Assembly (NCBI GenBank): GCA_052168315.1
Contig: JBQLZO010000050.1
Span: 1 to 64,000 of the forward strand
Direction of reading: 5' to 3'
Origin: JBQLZO01 sp052168315
GTDB taxonomy: Bacteria; Planctomycetota; Phycisphaerae; Phycisphaerales; UBA1924
Length of the DNA stretch: 64,000 nucleotides
This document shows positions 8,844-18,279 of this stretch, one piece after another; within the stretch, counting starts at the first letter, position 1; every line of letters begins with the position of its first letter. Below the pieces are notes generated by a model. It worked only from the letters and a program-made list of their open reading frames with translations. It made no database searches and was not told the DNA's origin. The position numbers were made by a program, and so were the translations under genes.

Positions 8844-9205
8844 CCCTCCGGACCCTCCGGGGAGCACATCAAAGGTCGTCGCGGCAACGCCCGCCCCCTC
8901 AACCGGGGCGGGCGTTGTTCGTTTTCGCCCCCTTCGCTCACGCCTGCGCCGCGTGTTCCGTCTGTGCCGACGCGCAACCCATGCGCACGCGCTGCCCCGC
9001 TTCTGGCATCCATCGCATGGGTCGATGACGAGCGTGCTCGGAGATGGATTGCCGGGCGCGTCTGCCCCGCCCCCCCGTACGGGAGCGGTCCCGCGGGTCG
9101 GCGCCGTCGACCAGCCGCCGGAGATCGGAGCGTGTGCTCCGGCAGGCGGGCAGTCAGTCTGAACACCGGCGGCCCGACCCGCCAAGCCAGTGCACGGAGG
9201 AACCC
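8844..9205. other. Intergenic region between the two flagellin genes
   Basis: Contains the terminator at 8886-8921 and the leader of the second flagellin, including its ACGGAGGA ribosome site just before 9206. I found no correctly spaced sigma-54 or clear sigma-28 element, so the promoter of the second flagellin is not identified. Confidence 0.5.
8886..8924 (+). terminator. Rho-independent terminator after fliC1
   Basis: Perfect 12-pair stem (8886-8897 with 8905-8916), seven-base loop, followed by a T-rich stretch (GTTCGTTTT). It should end the first flagellin transcript. Confidence 0.85.
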
Positions 9206-10750
9206 ATGTCCCGGATCAACACGAACGTCCCGTCGATGATCGCCCAGCGCGTGCTGGGGGCCAACAACAACGCCCTCACCACCTCACTCGAGCGTCTGTC
9301 CACCGGTCTGCGGATCAACCGCGGCAAGGACGACCCCGCGGGGCTGATCGCCTCGCAGAACCTGCGGGCCGAGAAGGCCGCGCTCGGCGCCGCCATCAAG
9401 AACGCCGAACGCGCCGACCAGGTTGTCAACATCGCCGAGGGCGGCCTGAACGAGATCTCCGGCCTGCTCACCGATCTCCAGTCGCTCGTCACCTCCACGG
9501 CCAACACCGCCGGCCTGTCCCAGGAGGAGAAGGAAGCCAACCAGCTCCAGATCGACTCGATCCTTCAGACGATCGACCGCGTCGCCGGCACCACCTCGTT
9601 CCAGGGCTCCAAGCTCCTGAACGGCAACTTCGACTACAAGGCCACCAGCGTCAACGCCAGCGTCGACTCGTTCAAGGTCAACGCCGCCAAGCTGGAGTAC
9701 AACGGCGACCAGGATGTCTCCGTGATCGTGACCGAGTCCGCTCAGGTCGCCGGTTACATCATGTCCTTCGGTGGCGCTGCGGCCCTCGACCTCACCGCGG
9801 CCGATGACCAGTTCGTGATCGAGATCGCCGGCGTCAACGGCTCCCGCGAGCTCTCGTTCGCCTCCGGCACCACCCTGGACACCATCCAGGACACCGTCAA
9901 CACCTTCACCGATGTCACCGGCGTCTCGGCCGTCGCCTCGGGCAACTTCCTCCGCCTGACCTCGACCGAGTACGGCAAGGGCGAGTTCGTCTCCGTCCGT
10001 GTCGTCGATGACGGCGGCCAGGCCGGCGGTGTGAACAACCTCGCGGCCGACGACACTCTCGCCGGTGCCACCGGCACCCTGGTCGGTGCGTTCACCGCGG
10101 TGAGCAACACGATCACCGACGAGGGCCGCGATGTCGGCGCCACGATCAACGGCGTGCTCGCGACCACGAAGGGCCTCACCGCCGCGATCAACACCGACTT
10201 CCTGAATGTCGAGCTGACCCTGACCGACACCGCGGGCGGCACCGTGGGCGCCTTCGACGCGTTCACGATCGAGTCCGGCGGCGCCGACTTCCAGCTCGCC
10301 GGGCGCGTGGACATCTCCGGCAAGGTATCGCTGGGCATCGGCAATGTCGCCTCCCGCTCGCTCGGTGCCTCGACGATCACCGAGAAGAACGACTCGGGCA
10401 CCGATGTCGACAACGACTACACCCTGGCCGACCTGGCGTCCGGTCGCGGCATCAATGTCGTCGATGGCAACCTCTCGGGTGCCCAGGATGTGATCGAGTC
10501 GGCGATCCGCGAGGTCTCGACCCTCCGCGGCAGGCTCGGCGCCTTCCAGGCCAACACCATCGGCGCCACGATCCGCAACCTGGGTGTTTCGCTCGAGAAC
10601 ACCGCCGCCGCCGAGTCGGTGATCCGCGATGTGGACTTCGCCTCCGAGACCGCGGCCCTCACCCGGTCGCAGATCCTCAGCCAGTCGGCCCAGACGACCC
10701 TGGCCCAGGCGAACTTCCAGCCGCAGAACGCCCTCCAGCTCCTCGGCTAA
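9206..10750 (+). CDS. fliC: Flagellin (second copy)
   Basis: 514 residues with intact N-terminal (MSRINTNVPSM, LSTGLRINRGKDDPAGL) and C-terminal (ending ALQLLG) flagellin domains, and a central hook-IN-type insert near residues 195-275. It is clearly paralogous to the first copy but diverged throughout, so the filament may be a two-flagellin composite. The ATG at 9206 follows ACGGAGGA at a short spacing; the open frame continues upstream without flagellin homology. The terminator on each side suggests it is transcribed on its own. Tandem hairpins follow the stop. Confidence 0.95.
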   Translation: MSRINTNVPSMIAQRVLGANNNALTTSLERLSTGLRINRGKDDPAGLIASQNLRAEKAALGAAIKNAERADQVVNIAEGGLNEISGLLTDLQSLVTSTANTAGLSQEEKEANQLQIDSILQTIDRVAGTTSFQGSKLLNGNFDYKATSVNASVDSFKVNAAKLEYNGDQDVSVIVTESAQVAGYIMSFGGAAALDLTAADDQFVIEIAGVNGSRELSFASGTTLDTIQDTVNTFTDVTGVSAVASGNFLRLTSTEYGKGEFVSVRVVDDGGQAGGVNNLAADDTLAGATGTLVGAFTAVSNTITDEGRDVGATINGVLATTKGLTAAINTDFLNVELTLTDTAGGTVGAFDAFTIESGGADFQLAGRVDISGKVSLGIGNVASRSLGASTITEKNDSGTDVDNDYTLADLASGRGINVVDGNLSGAQDVIESAIREVSTLRGRLGAFQANTIGATIRNLGVSLENTAAAESVIRDVDFASETAALTRSQILSQSAQTTLAQANFQPQNALQLLG

Positions 10751-10756
10751 TCGAGC

Positions 10757-10827
10757 CCGCCGCTGAGAGCGGCGGCTGAGCACCGAAGTTCCTCCCCGAG
10801 ACGCCCGCGCGACGCGCGGGCGTCTTT
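10757..10827 (+). terminator. Tandem hairpins after fliC2
   Basis: An eight-pair hairpin (10757-10775) is followed by a 12-pair hairpin (10799-10810 with 10814-10825, three-base loop) and TTT. It lies between convergent genes and may serve both directions. Confidence 0.75.
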
Positions 10828-10847
10828 CGCGCGCGCCCATCGAGTCG

Positions 10848-11411
10848 TTACCCGCTCGCGGCCGTGCCTCCGGGCCCGGCCGACGCATCCCAACGCTCGC
10901 ACGCCATCAGGATCAGGTCCATGCCCGGCAGCTCCCGCACTCCGAGGCGGCGGAGCATGTTCATCGCCTGGGCGGTCGTGTAGGCAGCGTGGGTCGCCAC
11001 ATGCAGCAGCACATCGCCGGCGTAGGTTGTGTAATGCCGCTTCCACACCGCGCTGTATCGCTCCACGGGCGCACCCAGCATTTCGTCGGTCAGCGTCGCC
11101 AGAAACGCGCCCCAGCGCCGGTCGATCGGCTCCCACGCCGCGCGAAGTCCCGCCAGGTCCCCCGGCTCGAGGTCCACCTCCACGCTGACCTGCCCATCGC
11201 CCTCCAGCGCGCTGATCCACACCCGCTCGGCCGCGTACAGGTGCTCGACCGTCGACCACAGCGAGCCACGCCCCATGTCGAACGGGCGTACCCACGCCTC
11301 CGCCGACACCCCGGCGCACGCATCGAGCAGCCGCCCGCGCATCCAGACCCGATGCTCGTGCAGCCGGCGCACCGCATCAGCGCCGCAACCGATCGCGGGG
11401 TTCTGACCCAT
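10848..11411 (-). CDS. DinB-family protein
   Basis: 187 residues from the ATG at 11411; a GTG one codon earlier is also possible. It has the four-helix DinB pattern, with an N-terminal HEHRxWxRxRLLDA helix, a middle segment with SLWSTVEHLYAAERVW, and a C-terminal VATHAAYTTAQAMNMLRR helix. The spaced histidines (near residues 57 and 140-144) fit the metal-binding triad of the DinB/YfiT superfamily, which includes thiol-dependent transferases and hydrolases. The substrate cannot be read from sequence. The start overlaps the stop of the upstream esterase gene, so the two are probably translationally coupled. Confidence 0.8.
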   Translation of the reverse strand: MGQNPAIGCGADAVRRLHEHRVWMRGRLLDACAGVSAEAWVRPFDMGRGSLWSTVEHLYAAERVWISALEGDGQVSVEVDLEPGDLAGLRAAWEPIDRRWGAFLATLTDEMLGAPVERYSAVWKRHYTTYAGDVLLHVATHAAYTTAQAMNMLRRLGVRELPGMDLILMACERWDASAGPGGTAASG

Positions 11412-13099
11412 CACCGCTCGTCCGCCTCGTCGGCATCGTCAGCGCCATCGCCGGGGGTCTCCCCCACCAGCCCTGCCTCCCGGAGGTGGCGGAGCATCTG
11501 CCCATCCCATCCGCGCACGATGTCGCTCCGCAGCACCGAGCCGTGGTCGGCCCCGGGGACGATCTCGATGTACCCCGGCGTCATCTCCATCGTCACCTTC
11601 GGCCAGACCTCGCCCAGCGCCGCACGGAGGCGCTCCACGGCGATGTGCAGGTCGAACGAGTCCGCATCGCCGACGACCAGCCGGATCCGGTCGCGGAAGA
11701 TCGGCCCGAACCGCGCGGGGTCGCTCCGCAGCCGGTCCACGATGTCATAGCGCCGGAAGTGCTCGGACGACTCCCGATCGATCGCGCCGCTCACCGTGTC
11801 GAACAGATCCGCGGGGTTGCCATCCTCCGCACGCGGGCCGAACACCGCCAGCCATGAGTCCCACTGCTCACCGGAGGTGTTCCGGGGCCCGATCGCGTTC
11901 TCGACCGCGTTCTCCTCCGCGATGGTCATGAGCACCTGACCATCGCGCGTGTACGATGCCAGCGCCGCACGCTCGCCCTCCGGCGTCTGCCGGTAGTACA
12001 TGTTCTCATCCTGGTAGATGTCGACCTTCTGGAACGCGTGGAAGTCGACGGGATCCGGCGCGCTCGACCAGCCTGCGCCGAAGACCTCGGGATACTCCGT
12101 CATCAACCAAAGCGTCGTCCAACCGCCCGAAGAGTGCCCCGTCACGAGCCGCGCCTCCGGGCGCTCGATCAGGCGGTACCGCCGCTCCAGCGCCGGGATC
12201 AGTTCCTCGACGATCGCCCGCCCCACCGGGCCGTTGTTCGCCGAGTCGGCCAGCAGCGTGTGCCCGTTCGGCCCGTCCGGATCGATCACGATCCGGAACG
12301 CCGACCGCGCCAGCGCCTCCTCATCGCTCCCGGCATCCAGCGAACGCCGGCGCTGCACCTCACGCAGCGCGCTCGACCGATCGCCGCCGAACCCCGGGAT
12401 CTCGTAGATCGCCGGATACTCGCGCATCGGGTCGTGGTCGATCGGGAGCGCCACCCCGGCCCGCAGGAACACATCCCGCCCGCGGAAGGCCGAGAGCAGT
12501 TCCGATCGAACCTCGAAGAACTGCCCGCCCGCGACCGATGGCTCGGGCGGCGCCGGCACGCTGTTCGTCAGGGTGATCGGCACCACCACGCCGCCGGACT
12601 GGCCCTTCGTGGCCGTGACGACCGCCGAGAACACATTGCCCGGCTCACGGTACCACGACCCGCTCTCTGACTGCCAATCGAAGACCGCCTGCACCCGGTA
12701 CTCGCCCGGCTCGAGTTCGCCGGTCGCGGATGGGAACCCGACGCTGGACGCATCATCCACACGGACCATGTCGCCGGGCCCGAACCCCCGCACATCGACG
12801 CCGTACACCGGCTGCGGATCGCTGAAGAACGGCGCCATCGCCGGCGGCGTCCGTTCCGAGATCGACGAATCCGGCTCGATCAGGTACACCACCACCCGCC
12901 CATCACGCGCCGGGGCATCCATGCCCGGATCGAGTTCGACCAGGAACACCATGCCGTTCCCAACGGGCGCTGCGCCGCCCCCGGGCCCTTGCTCCTGCGA
13001 GGCGCTGGCCAACCCCACCCATCCCCATGATGGGGATGCGGCCAGCATCCCCATCAGCCCAGCGCGACGCCATCCCAAGTGCCTCGTCATCCGCCGCAT
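11411..13099 (-). CDS. Secreted esterase-family alpha/beta hydrolase
   Basis: 562 residues. It has an Arg-rich start and a hydrophobic signal segment ending near residue 35. The first ~190 residues are a beta-rich region of no family I recognise. The rest is an esterase-D type (PF00756-like) alpha/beta hydrolase: the nucleophile elbow GHSSGGW is near residue 320, and the probable catalytic histidine is in GADHGS near residue 519. The length exceeds a lone esterase domain (~280). I chose the start at 13099 because AAAGGG lies seven bases upstream; an ATG at 13135 adds 12 residues. It probably hydrolyses carboxyl or acyl-sugar esters outside the cytoplasm; the substrate is unknown. The stop overlaps the DinB-family start. 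Confidence 0.8.
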   Translation of the reverse strand: MRRMTRHLGWRRAGLMGMLAASPSWGWVGLASASQEQGPGGGAAPVGNGMVFLVELDPGMDAPARDGRVVVYLIEPDSSISERTPPAMAPFFSDPQPVYGVDVRGFGPGDMVRVDDASSVGFPSATGELEPGEYRVQAVFDWQSESGSWYREPGNVFSAVVTATKGQSGGVVVPITLTNSVPAPPEPSVAGGQFFEVRSELLSAFRGRDVFLRAGVALPIDHDPMREYPAIYEIPGFGGDRSSALREVQRRRSLDAGSDEEALARSAFRIVIDPDGPNGHTLLADSANNGPVGRAIVEELIPALERRYRLIERPEARLVTGHSSGGWTTLWLMTEYPEVFGAGWSSAPDPVDFHAFQKVDIYQDENMYYRQTPEGERAALASYTRDGQVLMTIAEENAVENAIGPRNTSGEQWDSWLAVFGPRAEDGNPADLFDTVSGAIDRESSEHFRRYDIVDRLRSDPARFGPIFRDRIRLVVGDADSFDLHIAVERLRAALGEVWPKVTMEMTPGYIEIVPGADHGSVLRSDIVRGWDGQMLRHLREAGLVGETPGDGADDADEADER

Positions 13100-13183
13100 C
13101 GTCCGACCCTTTCGCAAAGACATTCCCGGCGCCACGATCCGGCAGCGCTCCCGGAATCCGGTGCGAGAGGGTAGGGTCAGGCG

Positions 13184-14110
13184 ATGCCAGCGTCCTCACC
13201 CGAAGATGCGCCGATCCAGGCGTCCGCCGCCGCCGGCTCCGCCCAGCGCGATCCCGATGCCGGTGACTGGTACGCCCGCCCCGCCTGGTACGACATCCTC
13301 CACACGCCGGGCACGGCCGAGGAGACCAACATCCTTGAGAACATCGAGCACCTGCTGGCCCCCCCACCGCTCCGCGCCAACCGCGTCTGGCTCGAGCCGG
13401 CGTGCGGCACCGCCCGCATCCTCCGGTGCGCCGCCGCGCGGGGCAGGCGGGTCATCGGCATCGACAACACCCCCGAGATGGTCGCCTACGCCCGCCGCTC
13501 CCTCGCGGCCCGCGGCATCTCCAACGCCCGCGCCCGCATCCTCCACGCCGATATGACCGGCTTCGACACGCCCTGGCCCGCCGACACGGCCCTGTGCACC
13601 ATCAATTCCATCAGGCACCTCGACACCGACCGTGCCATGATCGCCCACCTCAACACCATCGCCCGCGCGCTCAAGCCCGGCGGGATCTACATCGTCGGCA
13701 TCGGGATCGACTCGCCGGCGTTCACCGAGCCGCAGGAGGACATCTGGCGCGCCCGGCGCGGCTCGCTCTCGATCACCCAGACCATTCAATACCTCCCGCC
13801 CGACAGGAGCGCCCCATCGCCGCAATCCCGCACCGAGCGCGTGATCTCGCACCTCACGATGGTGATGCCCACCCGCACCCGCCACTTCACCTCGACCTAC
13901 ACGCTCCGGACCTGGTCGCTCGACCAGTGGCGACGGATCATCGGGCGATCGGACCTTGCGGTGCTCGCGGTCGCCGACGCCCAGGGCAACGCCTCGGGCT
14001 CCACCATCGACCAGCAGATCGCTGATGCCATCGACCCCCACTGGGGAACCTACGCGCACTGGGTCCTCCAGCGCCGCGCCGATCCGCCCAGGAATCCCCT
14101 GGCCCGCTGA
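13184..14110 (+). CDS. Class I SAM-dependent methyltransferase
   Basis: 308 residues. The SAM-binding motif I is clear (WLEPACGTARIL, near residue 70), followed by motif II (GIDNTPEMV) and the LKPGGIYIVGI strand typical of Rossmann-fold methyltransferases. Motif I reads EPACGTAR instead of the usual GxGxG but keeps the acidic start. The C-terminal part (residues 200-308) is a beta-rich extension likely to bind the substrate, which I cannot name. It is divergent from the esterase gene. Confidence 0.8.
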   Translation: MPASSPEDAPIQASAAAGSAQRDPDAGDWYARPAWYDILHTPGTAEETNILENIEHLLAPPPLRANRVWLEPACGTARILRCAAARGRRVIGIDNTPEMVAYARRSLAARGISNARARILHADMTGFDTPWPADTALCTINSIRHLDTDRAMIAHLNTIARALKPGGIYIVGIGIDSPAFTEPQEDIWRARRGSLSITQTIQYLPPDRSAPSPQSRTERVISHLTMVMPTRTRHFTSTYTLRTWSLDQWRRIIGRSDLAVLAVADAQGNASGSTIDQQIADAIDPHWGTYAHWVLQRRADPPRNPLAR

Positions 14111-14299
14111 CCGCCGTGCATTCCGGAACCGGCGGGAACCCACCCGAACCCGCGGGCCCGCACGCCCGTACCCCGGAATCCGGACGGATCACCCCTCCTT
14201 CCCTCCGCCCGATGGCGATTCCGGGAGAACCGGGCCGATATCCTCACCGAACGCCCAGCCGGATTCCCCCCCGATCGGGCCACGACGGAGAACGCACGG

Positions 14300-15202
14300 A
14301 TGCTCACCAGATCCCGGATGCTCGCGCTCAACACCCTCCTGCTGGGCATCGCCTTGGCCTTCGCCACCGGGTGCACCACCGCCCGCACCCAGCAGGACCG
14401 CTTCACGCTGCAGCTCCCCCCGAACACGGCCGCGCTGGCGCTCGACATCGAGAACTTCAACGGCTCCATCTCCGTCCGCGCCGACAGCGAGGCGCAGGAC
14501 ACCCTGAACATCGAATCACTCAAATTCGTCGACAAGGCGGCCGACCGCGACGCCTCCGAGTCGACCCTCAGCGCCATCACCGTGGCCGCAGAGATCGAGT
14601 CCGACGGCCCGCTCGCGGTGCTCCGCGTCAGGTCCATCTCCACCGCCGCGGACGACGCCCCGGACCACGGCACCAACCTCACCATCCACATGCCACGCGC
14701 CGACGGCGTCCGCATCCACAACAGCGGCGGGCATGTCTCGATCATCGATGCGGGCGGAACCGTCGACATCAACAATGTTGGCGGCTCGATCGAGTTCGCC
14801 ACCACGCGGCGCATGACCGAGTCCGTCACGCTCATCACGCACAACGGCGAGGTGTACTACCAGGTCCCGCTGACTTCGACCGGCGACTTCGACATGCTCA
14901 CACTCGAGGGCCGGACCACCGTCAAGGACCGGGGCACGGTCATCGAGAACACCTACGCTGGGCCGGGCACCCTCCAGTTCGTGCTCAACGATGGCGACAA
15001 CCCCGTCGTGATGCGGTCGAACCGCGGCAATGTCCGCGTTTGGGTGATGGACAATCCCACGGAGATGACGCGGACCGTGCTGCGCGACAAGCCGATCTAC
15101 CGCGACCGCATCCACCTCAAGGGCACCCGTCGGCACACGCGCGATCTGCCCACCGACACGCCGCGCACCGATCCGCCAATGGTCGGCGTCCAGCTCCCCT
15201 GA
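14300..15202 (+). CDS. Lipoprotein with repetitive beta (DUF4097-like) domain
   Basis: 300 residues. A signal peptide ends in the lipobox ATGC (Cys25), so the mature protein is lipidated. The body is a series of short beta strands with repeated GG/N turns (e.g. VRIHNSGGHVSII, VDINNVGGSIEF), like the solenoid of putative adhesin or DUF4097/GIN-domain proteins. No enzymatic residues are apparent. It probably faces the periplasm or the cell surface. It stands alone between convergent genes. Confidence 0.7.
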   Translation: MLTRSRMLALNTLLLGIALAFATGCTTARTQQDRFTLQLPPNTAALALDIENFNGSISVRADSEAQDTLNIESLKFVDKAADRDASESTLSAITVAAEIESDGPLAVLRVRSISTAADDAPDHGTNLTIHMPRADGVRIHNSGGHVSIIDAGGTVDINNVGGSIEFATTRRMTESVTLITHNGEVYYQVPLTSTGDFDMLTLEGRTTVKDRGTVIENTYAGPGTLQFVLNDGDNPVVMRSNRGNVRVWVMDNPTEMTRTVLRDKPIYRDRIHLKGTRRHTRDLPTDTPRTDPPMVGVQLP

Positions 15203-15236
15203 CGGCACACGCGACATACCGACCCCCGGAATCCGC

Positions 15237-16433
15237 TCACCGGCACACCATCCGCTCGATCCGCTCCGGGTCGCCGAATCGACGCTCGAACAGCGCTTCC
15301 AGCCGGTCCGCGCTGATCTCGCCGGCCGGCTCATCGGCGATGTCCTGAAAGTATGCCCCCAGCGCGGCCCGCTGAGTCCGGTGCAGGTGCCGGAACACCG
15401 CGTACGCCTGCGCGTACAGGTCGGAGGCCACCTCGCCATCGGTCGTCGTCAGGTCGGTCAGGCGCACGAACGAGCGCATGTCCATCCACCGCCGCCCGTC
15501 CACGACATCCGACCACGAGGCCATCCGGGGCTCATGGTCGTGATCCGGGCCGAACGCCATGTGCGGGGAGTCGGTCTCGAAATTCGTCGCCCACCCCTCG
15601 GTCAGCCAGAACGGATACACATGCCGGCGTGACTGCAGGCCGCAGTTGAATGCCAGCTGGTGAGCGGCCTCGTGGATCGCCTTGGCTGTGGAGTTCTCCT
15701 CGGTGAACGCCTCCAGCTTGCGGCGCTCCACCGTCGCGTGCGTCTCCAGCGCCCGGGCCTGCGCCACCATCGCCTCGGCACGCTCGGCGCTCTCGCGCGC
15801 CCGGACTCGGATCGCCTCCCGGCGCAGATCACGCGCCTCGGCCTGCCAGCCCTCGATCACCTCCACGGCCTCGGCGATGTCCGGACGGGTCCGGTCGTGA
15901 TAGAACACGATGTGGTTCGGGCGCGTCGCGTAGTACCCCGCCACCCAGTCCGCGCTCACACCATCGTGAGCCAGCGCGAACGCCCGGTAGTCCTCGCGCC
16001 GGTCGAACAGGATCACGATGAGCTTCCGCCCGGGATCGTGGTGCGGCACGCCCAGCCGCTCCATCGCACGCTCGACCCGGTCGCGCGTCGATTCGAGCAG
16101 CCGCATCCGCTGGTCCGTCCACACCCGGTCGGCATCGGAGAACACCACGAACGCGTCCGACTCGATCCGCGCAAACCGTGGACCGAGGGCCAGCCCGATG
16201 CGCTCCGTCGCCGCCTCGTCCCGCTCGATCCGCCCGCCGCCCGCCCCCGCATGCACCGAACCGCCCGAGGAGATCACGATCCGCCCGCCCCCGCGGATCG
16301 GATCGCCCGATGCCATCGGCAGCGTGAACAGGAACACCATGACCACGACCAGCGCGATCGCGAGCAGCCGACCGGCCACCCCCACCCACGCCGGGACGCT
16401 CGCCCCCTCCGACACCTGCTCCGCTCGCTGCAT
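15237..16433 (-). CDS. Membrane-anchored HExxH protein (DUF1570-like)
   Basis: 398 residues with one N-terminal membrane segment (about 20-42), then a soluble domain. A HEAAHQLAFN motif near residue 253 fits a zinc metallopeptidase (HExxH), followed about 25 residues later by FWLTEGWATNFE, where the glutamate could be the third zinc ligand of a gluzincin. This arrangement is typical of the planctomycete DUF1570 family, whose function is unproven. AAGGAGG precedes the ATG at a good distance. Confidence 0.75.
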   Translation of the reverse strand: MQRAEQVSEGASVPAWVGVAGRLLAIALVVVMVFLFTLPMASGDPIRGGGRIVISSGGSVHAGAGGGRIERDEAATERIGLALGPRFARIESDAFVVFSDADRVWTDQRMRLLESTRDRVERAMERLGVPHHDPGRKLIVILFDRREDYRAFALAHDGVSADWVAGYYATRPNHIVFYHDRTRPDIAEAVEVIEGWQAEARDLRREAIRVRARESAERAEAMVAQARALETHATVERRKLEAFTEENSTAKAIHEAAHQLAFNCGLQSRRHVYPFWLTEGWATNFETDSPHMAFGPDHDHEPRMASWSDVVDGRRWMDMRSFVRLTDLTTTDGEVASDLYAQAYAVFRHLHRTQRAALGAYFQDIADEPAGEISADRLEALFERRFGDPERIERMVCR

Positions 16434-16749
16434 CGCACTCCCTCCTTGCGGGTGACCAGCGTACTCGTCGGCCCTTCCACCCTACACCTTGGGGGGAATG
16501 CCGCCCGAACAGGCGAACCCACATTCCGGCGGGCCCCTGCCACCGGCACCCCCCGCCCAACCGGCATCCGACCCCGCCACGGTCGGTGTTCGTTTGCCTA
16601 CACTCACCCGAAATCACCCACCACCGGCCGCCTGCGCGGCATCGGGGCGGGCCCAACGCCCGAAGACGCAGACAGACCCGGTGGCACTCTCCGCCACCGC
16701 TCCACAGCCCCCCACTCCAATCCCGGCCCCGCCGGCGGAGAACACCACC

Positions 16750-17310
16750 ATGGGCCTCGAAGCAGCCATCTCAGCCGAAGGCTTCCTCACCACCCAGCTC
16801 AAGCGCGTCATCAACTGGTCCAGGCGCAACTCCCTGTGGCCGATGCCCTTCGCCACCGCCTGTTGCGGCATCGAACTCATGGCGACCGCTTCCAGCCGCT
16901 ACGACCTCGCCCGCTTCGGCGCCGAGGTCATGCGGTTCTCGCCCCGCCAGTCCGACCTGCTCATCGTCGCCGGGCGCATCTCCATCAAGACCATGCCGGT
17001 TCTCCAGCGCATCTACCAGCAGATGGCCGAGCCCAAGTGGGTCATCTCCATGGGCGCCTGCGCCTCGACCGGCGGCGTCTTCGACAACTACGCGGTCGTG
17101 CAGGGCTGCGACCAGTTCATCCCCGTCGATGTCTATGTCCCCGGGTGCCCCCCGCGACCCGAGCAGCTCATCGAGGGCGTCATGGCCATCCAGCGGATCA
17201 TCGACGAAGAGGGCATCCCCCCGCACGGCCCGGATGGCAAGCGCATCCCGCTCGGTATCGCGTTGCAGCCGACCCACGATGTCAGGCCGCAGCCGGTTCC
17301 GCTGGCGTGA
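16750..17310 (+). CDS. nuoB: NADH-quinone oxidoreductase subunit B
   Basis: 186 residues from the ATG at 16750, which has GGAG nine bases upstream; the frame stays open upstream without homology. It has all four cysteine ligands of iron-sulfur cluster N2: the tandem cysteines in TACCGIE, the one in MGACASTGG and the one in PGCPPRPE. NuoB passes electrons to quinone in respiratory complex I on the cytoplasmic side. Unusually, no other nuo gene is adjacent: the neighbours are a metallopeptidase-like gene and a methyltransferase. It may belong to a complex whose other genes lie elsewhere. Confidence 0.93.
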   Translation: MGLEAAISAEGFLTTQLKRVINWSRRNSLWPMPFATACCGIELMATASSRYDLARFGAEVMRFSPRQSDLLIVAGRISIKTMPVLQRIYQQMAEPKWVISMGACASTGGVFDNYAVVQGCDQFIPVDVYVPGCPPRPEQLIEGVMAIQRIIDEEGIPPHGPDGKRIPLGIALQPTHDVRPQPVPLA

Positions 17311-17352
17311 CCAACGCGTGACAAACGCGCGCCGAGTCCGCCCCGCGCCGTG

Positions 17353-17988
17353 TTACTCGGGGCGACGGGCCACCATGATCATGCTCATCCACAACACGGG
17401 CATTCGCCCCGCGCCGTGGAACCGCAGGTCGACAAAGCCCGCCTCCATCAGCAGGCGGGAGAGCGTCTTACGGCTCCAGAGCTTGATGTGCCCGCCATCC
17501 CACAACGGATCCATGTGCGAATCCCACTTGTTCGCGACGCTCAGGGCGACATTCTTGATGTACCCGTGGTAGGGCGTCGAGCAAATCAGGTATCCGCCGG
17601 GGCGGATGCACTCGAAGCAGCACCGGGCCCAGTCCCTCGGCGCGTACACATGCTCGACCACCTCGATGCTGATCCCCGCATCGAACGCCGGCTCGCCGAG
17701 ATCACCCAGCAGGCCGGGATGAGCCAGCGTCTGGCGCCAGTCTCCGAGCGGATAGTTCTCGCGGGCCATCCTGACGCCCTGCTCCGAAGGATCGACCCCG
17801 GTGACCCGGTACCCCCGATCGAGCAGCCGCCCCGTCGAACCGCCGTTCCCGCACCCGATGTCGATGATCCGCGCCCCCTCGGGAAGCAACTCATCCACGA
17901 GACGATCCACCACCGGCCCGACATACCGGATCGTCCCGAGCGGCTTCTCAGACTTGAACCGGTACTGGAGGTGCTGCGGGATCGACAT
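17353..17988 (-). CDS. Class I SAM-dependent methyltransferase (UbiG/methyltransferase-11 type)
   Basis: 211 residues. Motif I is canonical (IIDIGCGNGGSTGRL, near residue 42), followed by VTGVDPSE (motif II), SIEVVEHV and RPGGYLICSTPYHGY. Small-molecule methyltransferases acting on quinone intermediates, lipids or sugars look like this. The substrate is unknown. It is convergent with nuoB, 42 bases apart. Confidence 0.82.
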   Translation of the reverse strand: MSIPQHLQYRFKSEKPLGTIRYVGPVVDRLVDELLPEGARIIDIGCGNGGSTGRLLDRGYRVTGVDPSEQGVRMARENYPLGDWRQTLAHPGLLGDLGEPAFDAGISIEVVEHVYAPRDWARCCFECIRPGGYLICSTPYHGYIKNVALSVANKWDSHMDPLWDGGHIKLWSRKTLSRLLMEAGFVDLRFHGAGRMPVLWMSMIMVARRPE

Positions 17989-18279
17989 GGGTTCGCTTCG
18001 AACAACAAGACCGGAGATGCACGCCCACTCCGGCGCTGCGGATCATTGGCTCCGCCGAGTTCACCGCCCGGGTGAATTCAGACTCCAGAATAGCCCCACA
18101 CGCCCCCTCGCGATACCGCGATCCGAGTCGGGCGAGCGCTTCGGAGCGGTCCCAGAGAGGGGGCTCGACCAATAAAGCCGTACTCCGGCCGATCCGCAGA
18201 TGGTCAGGATGGTTCGAACGCTCGCTCCGGTGGTATCCTGACAGACTTCGCACACCACGCTCACATCCGAGGCCACCGC

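Noticed and set aside
9003..9022. TGGCAT...GCAT before the second flagellin
   Set aside because: The GG-GC spacing is eight bases, not ten, so it does not fit sigma-54.
9284..10888. Open minus-strand frame of 534 codons opposite the second flagellin
   Set aside because: Antisense shadow of the flagellin gene.
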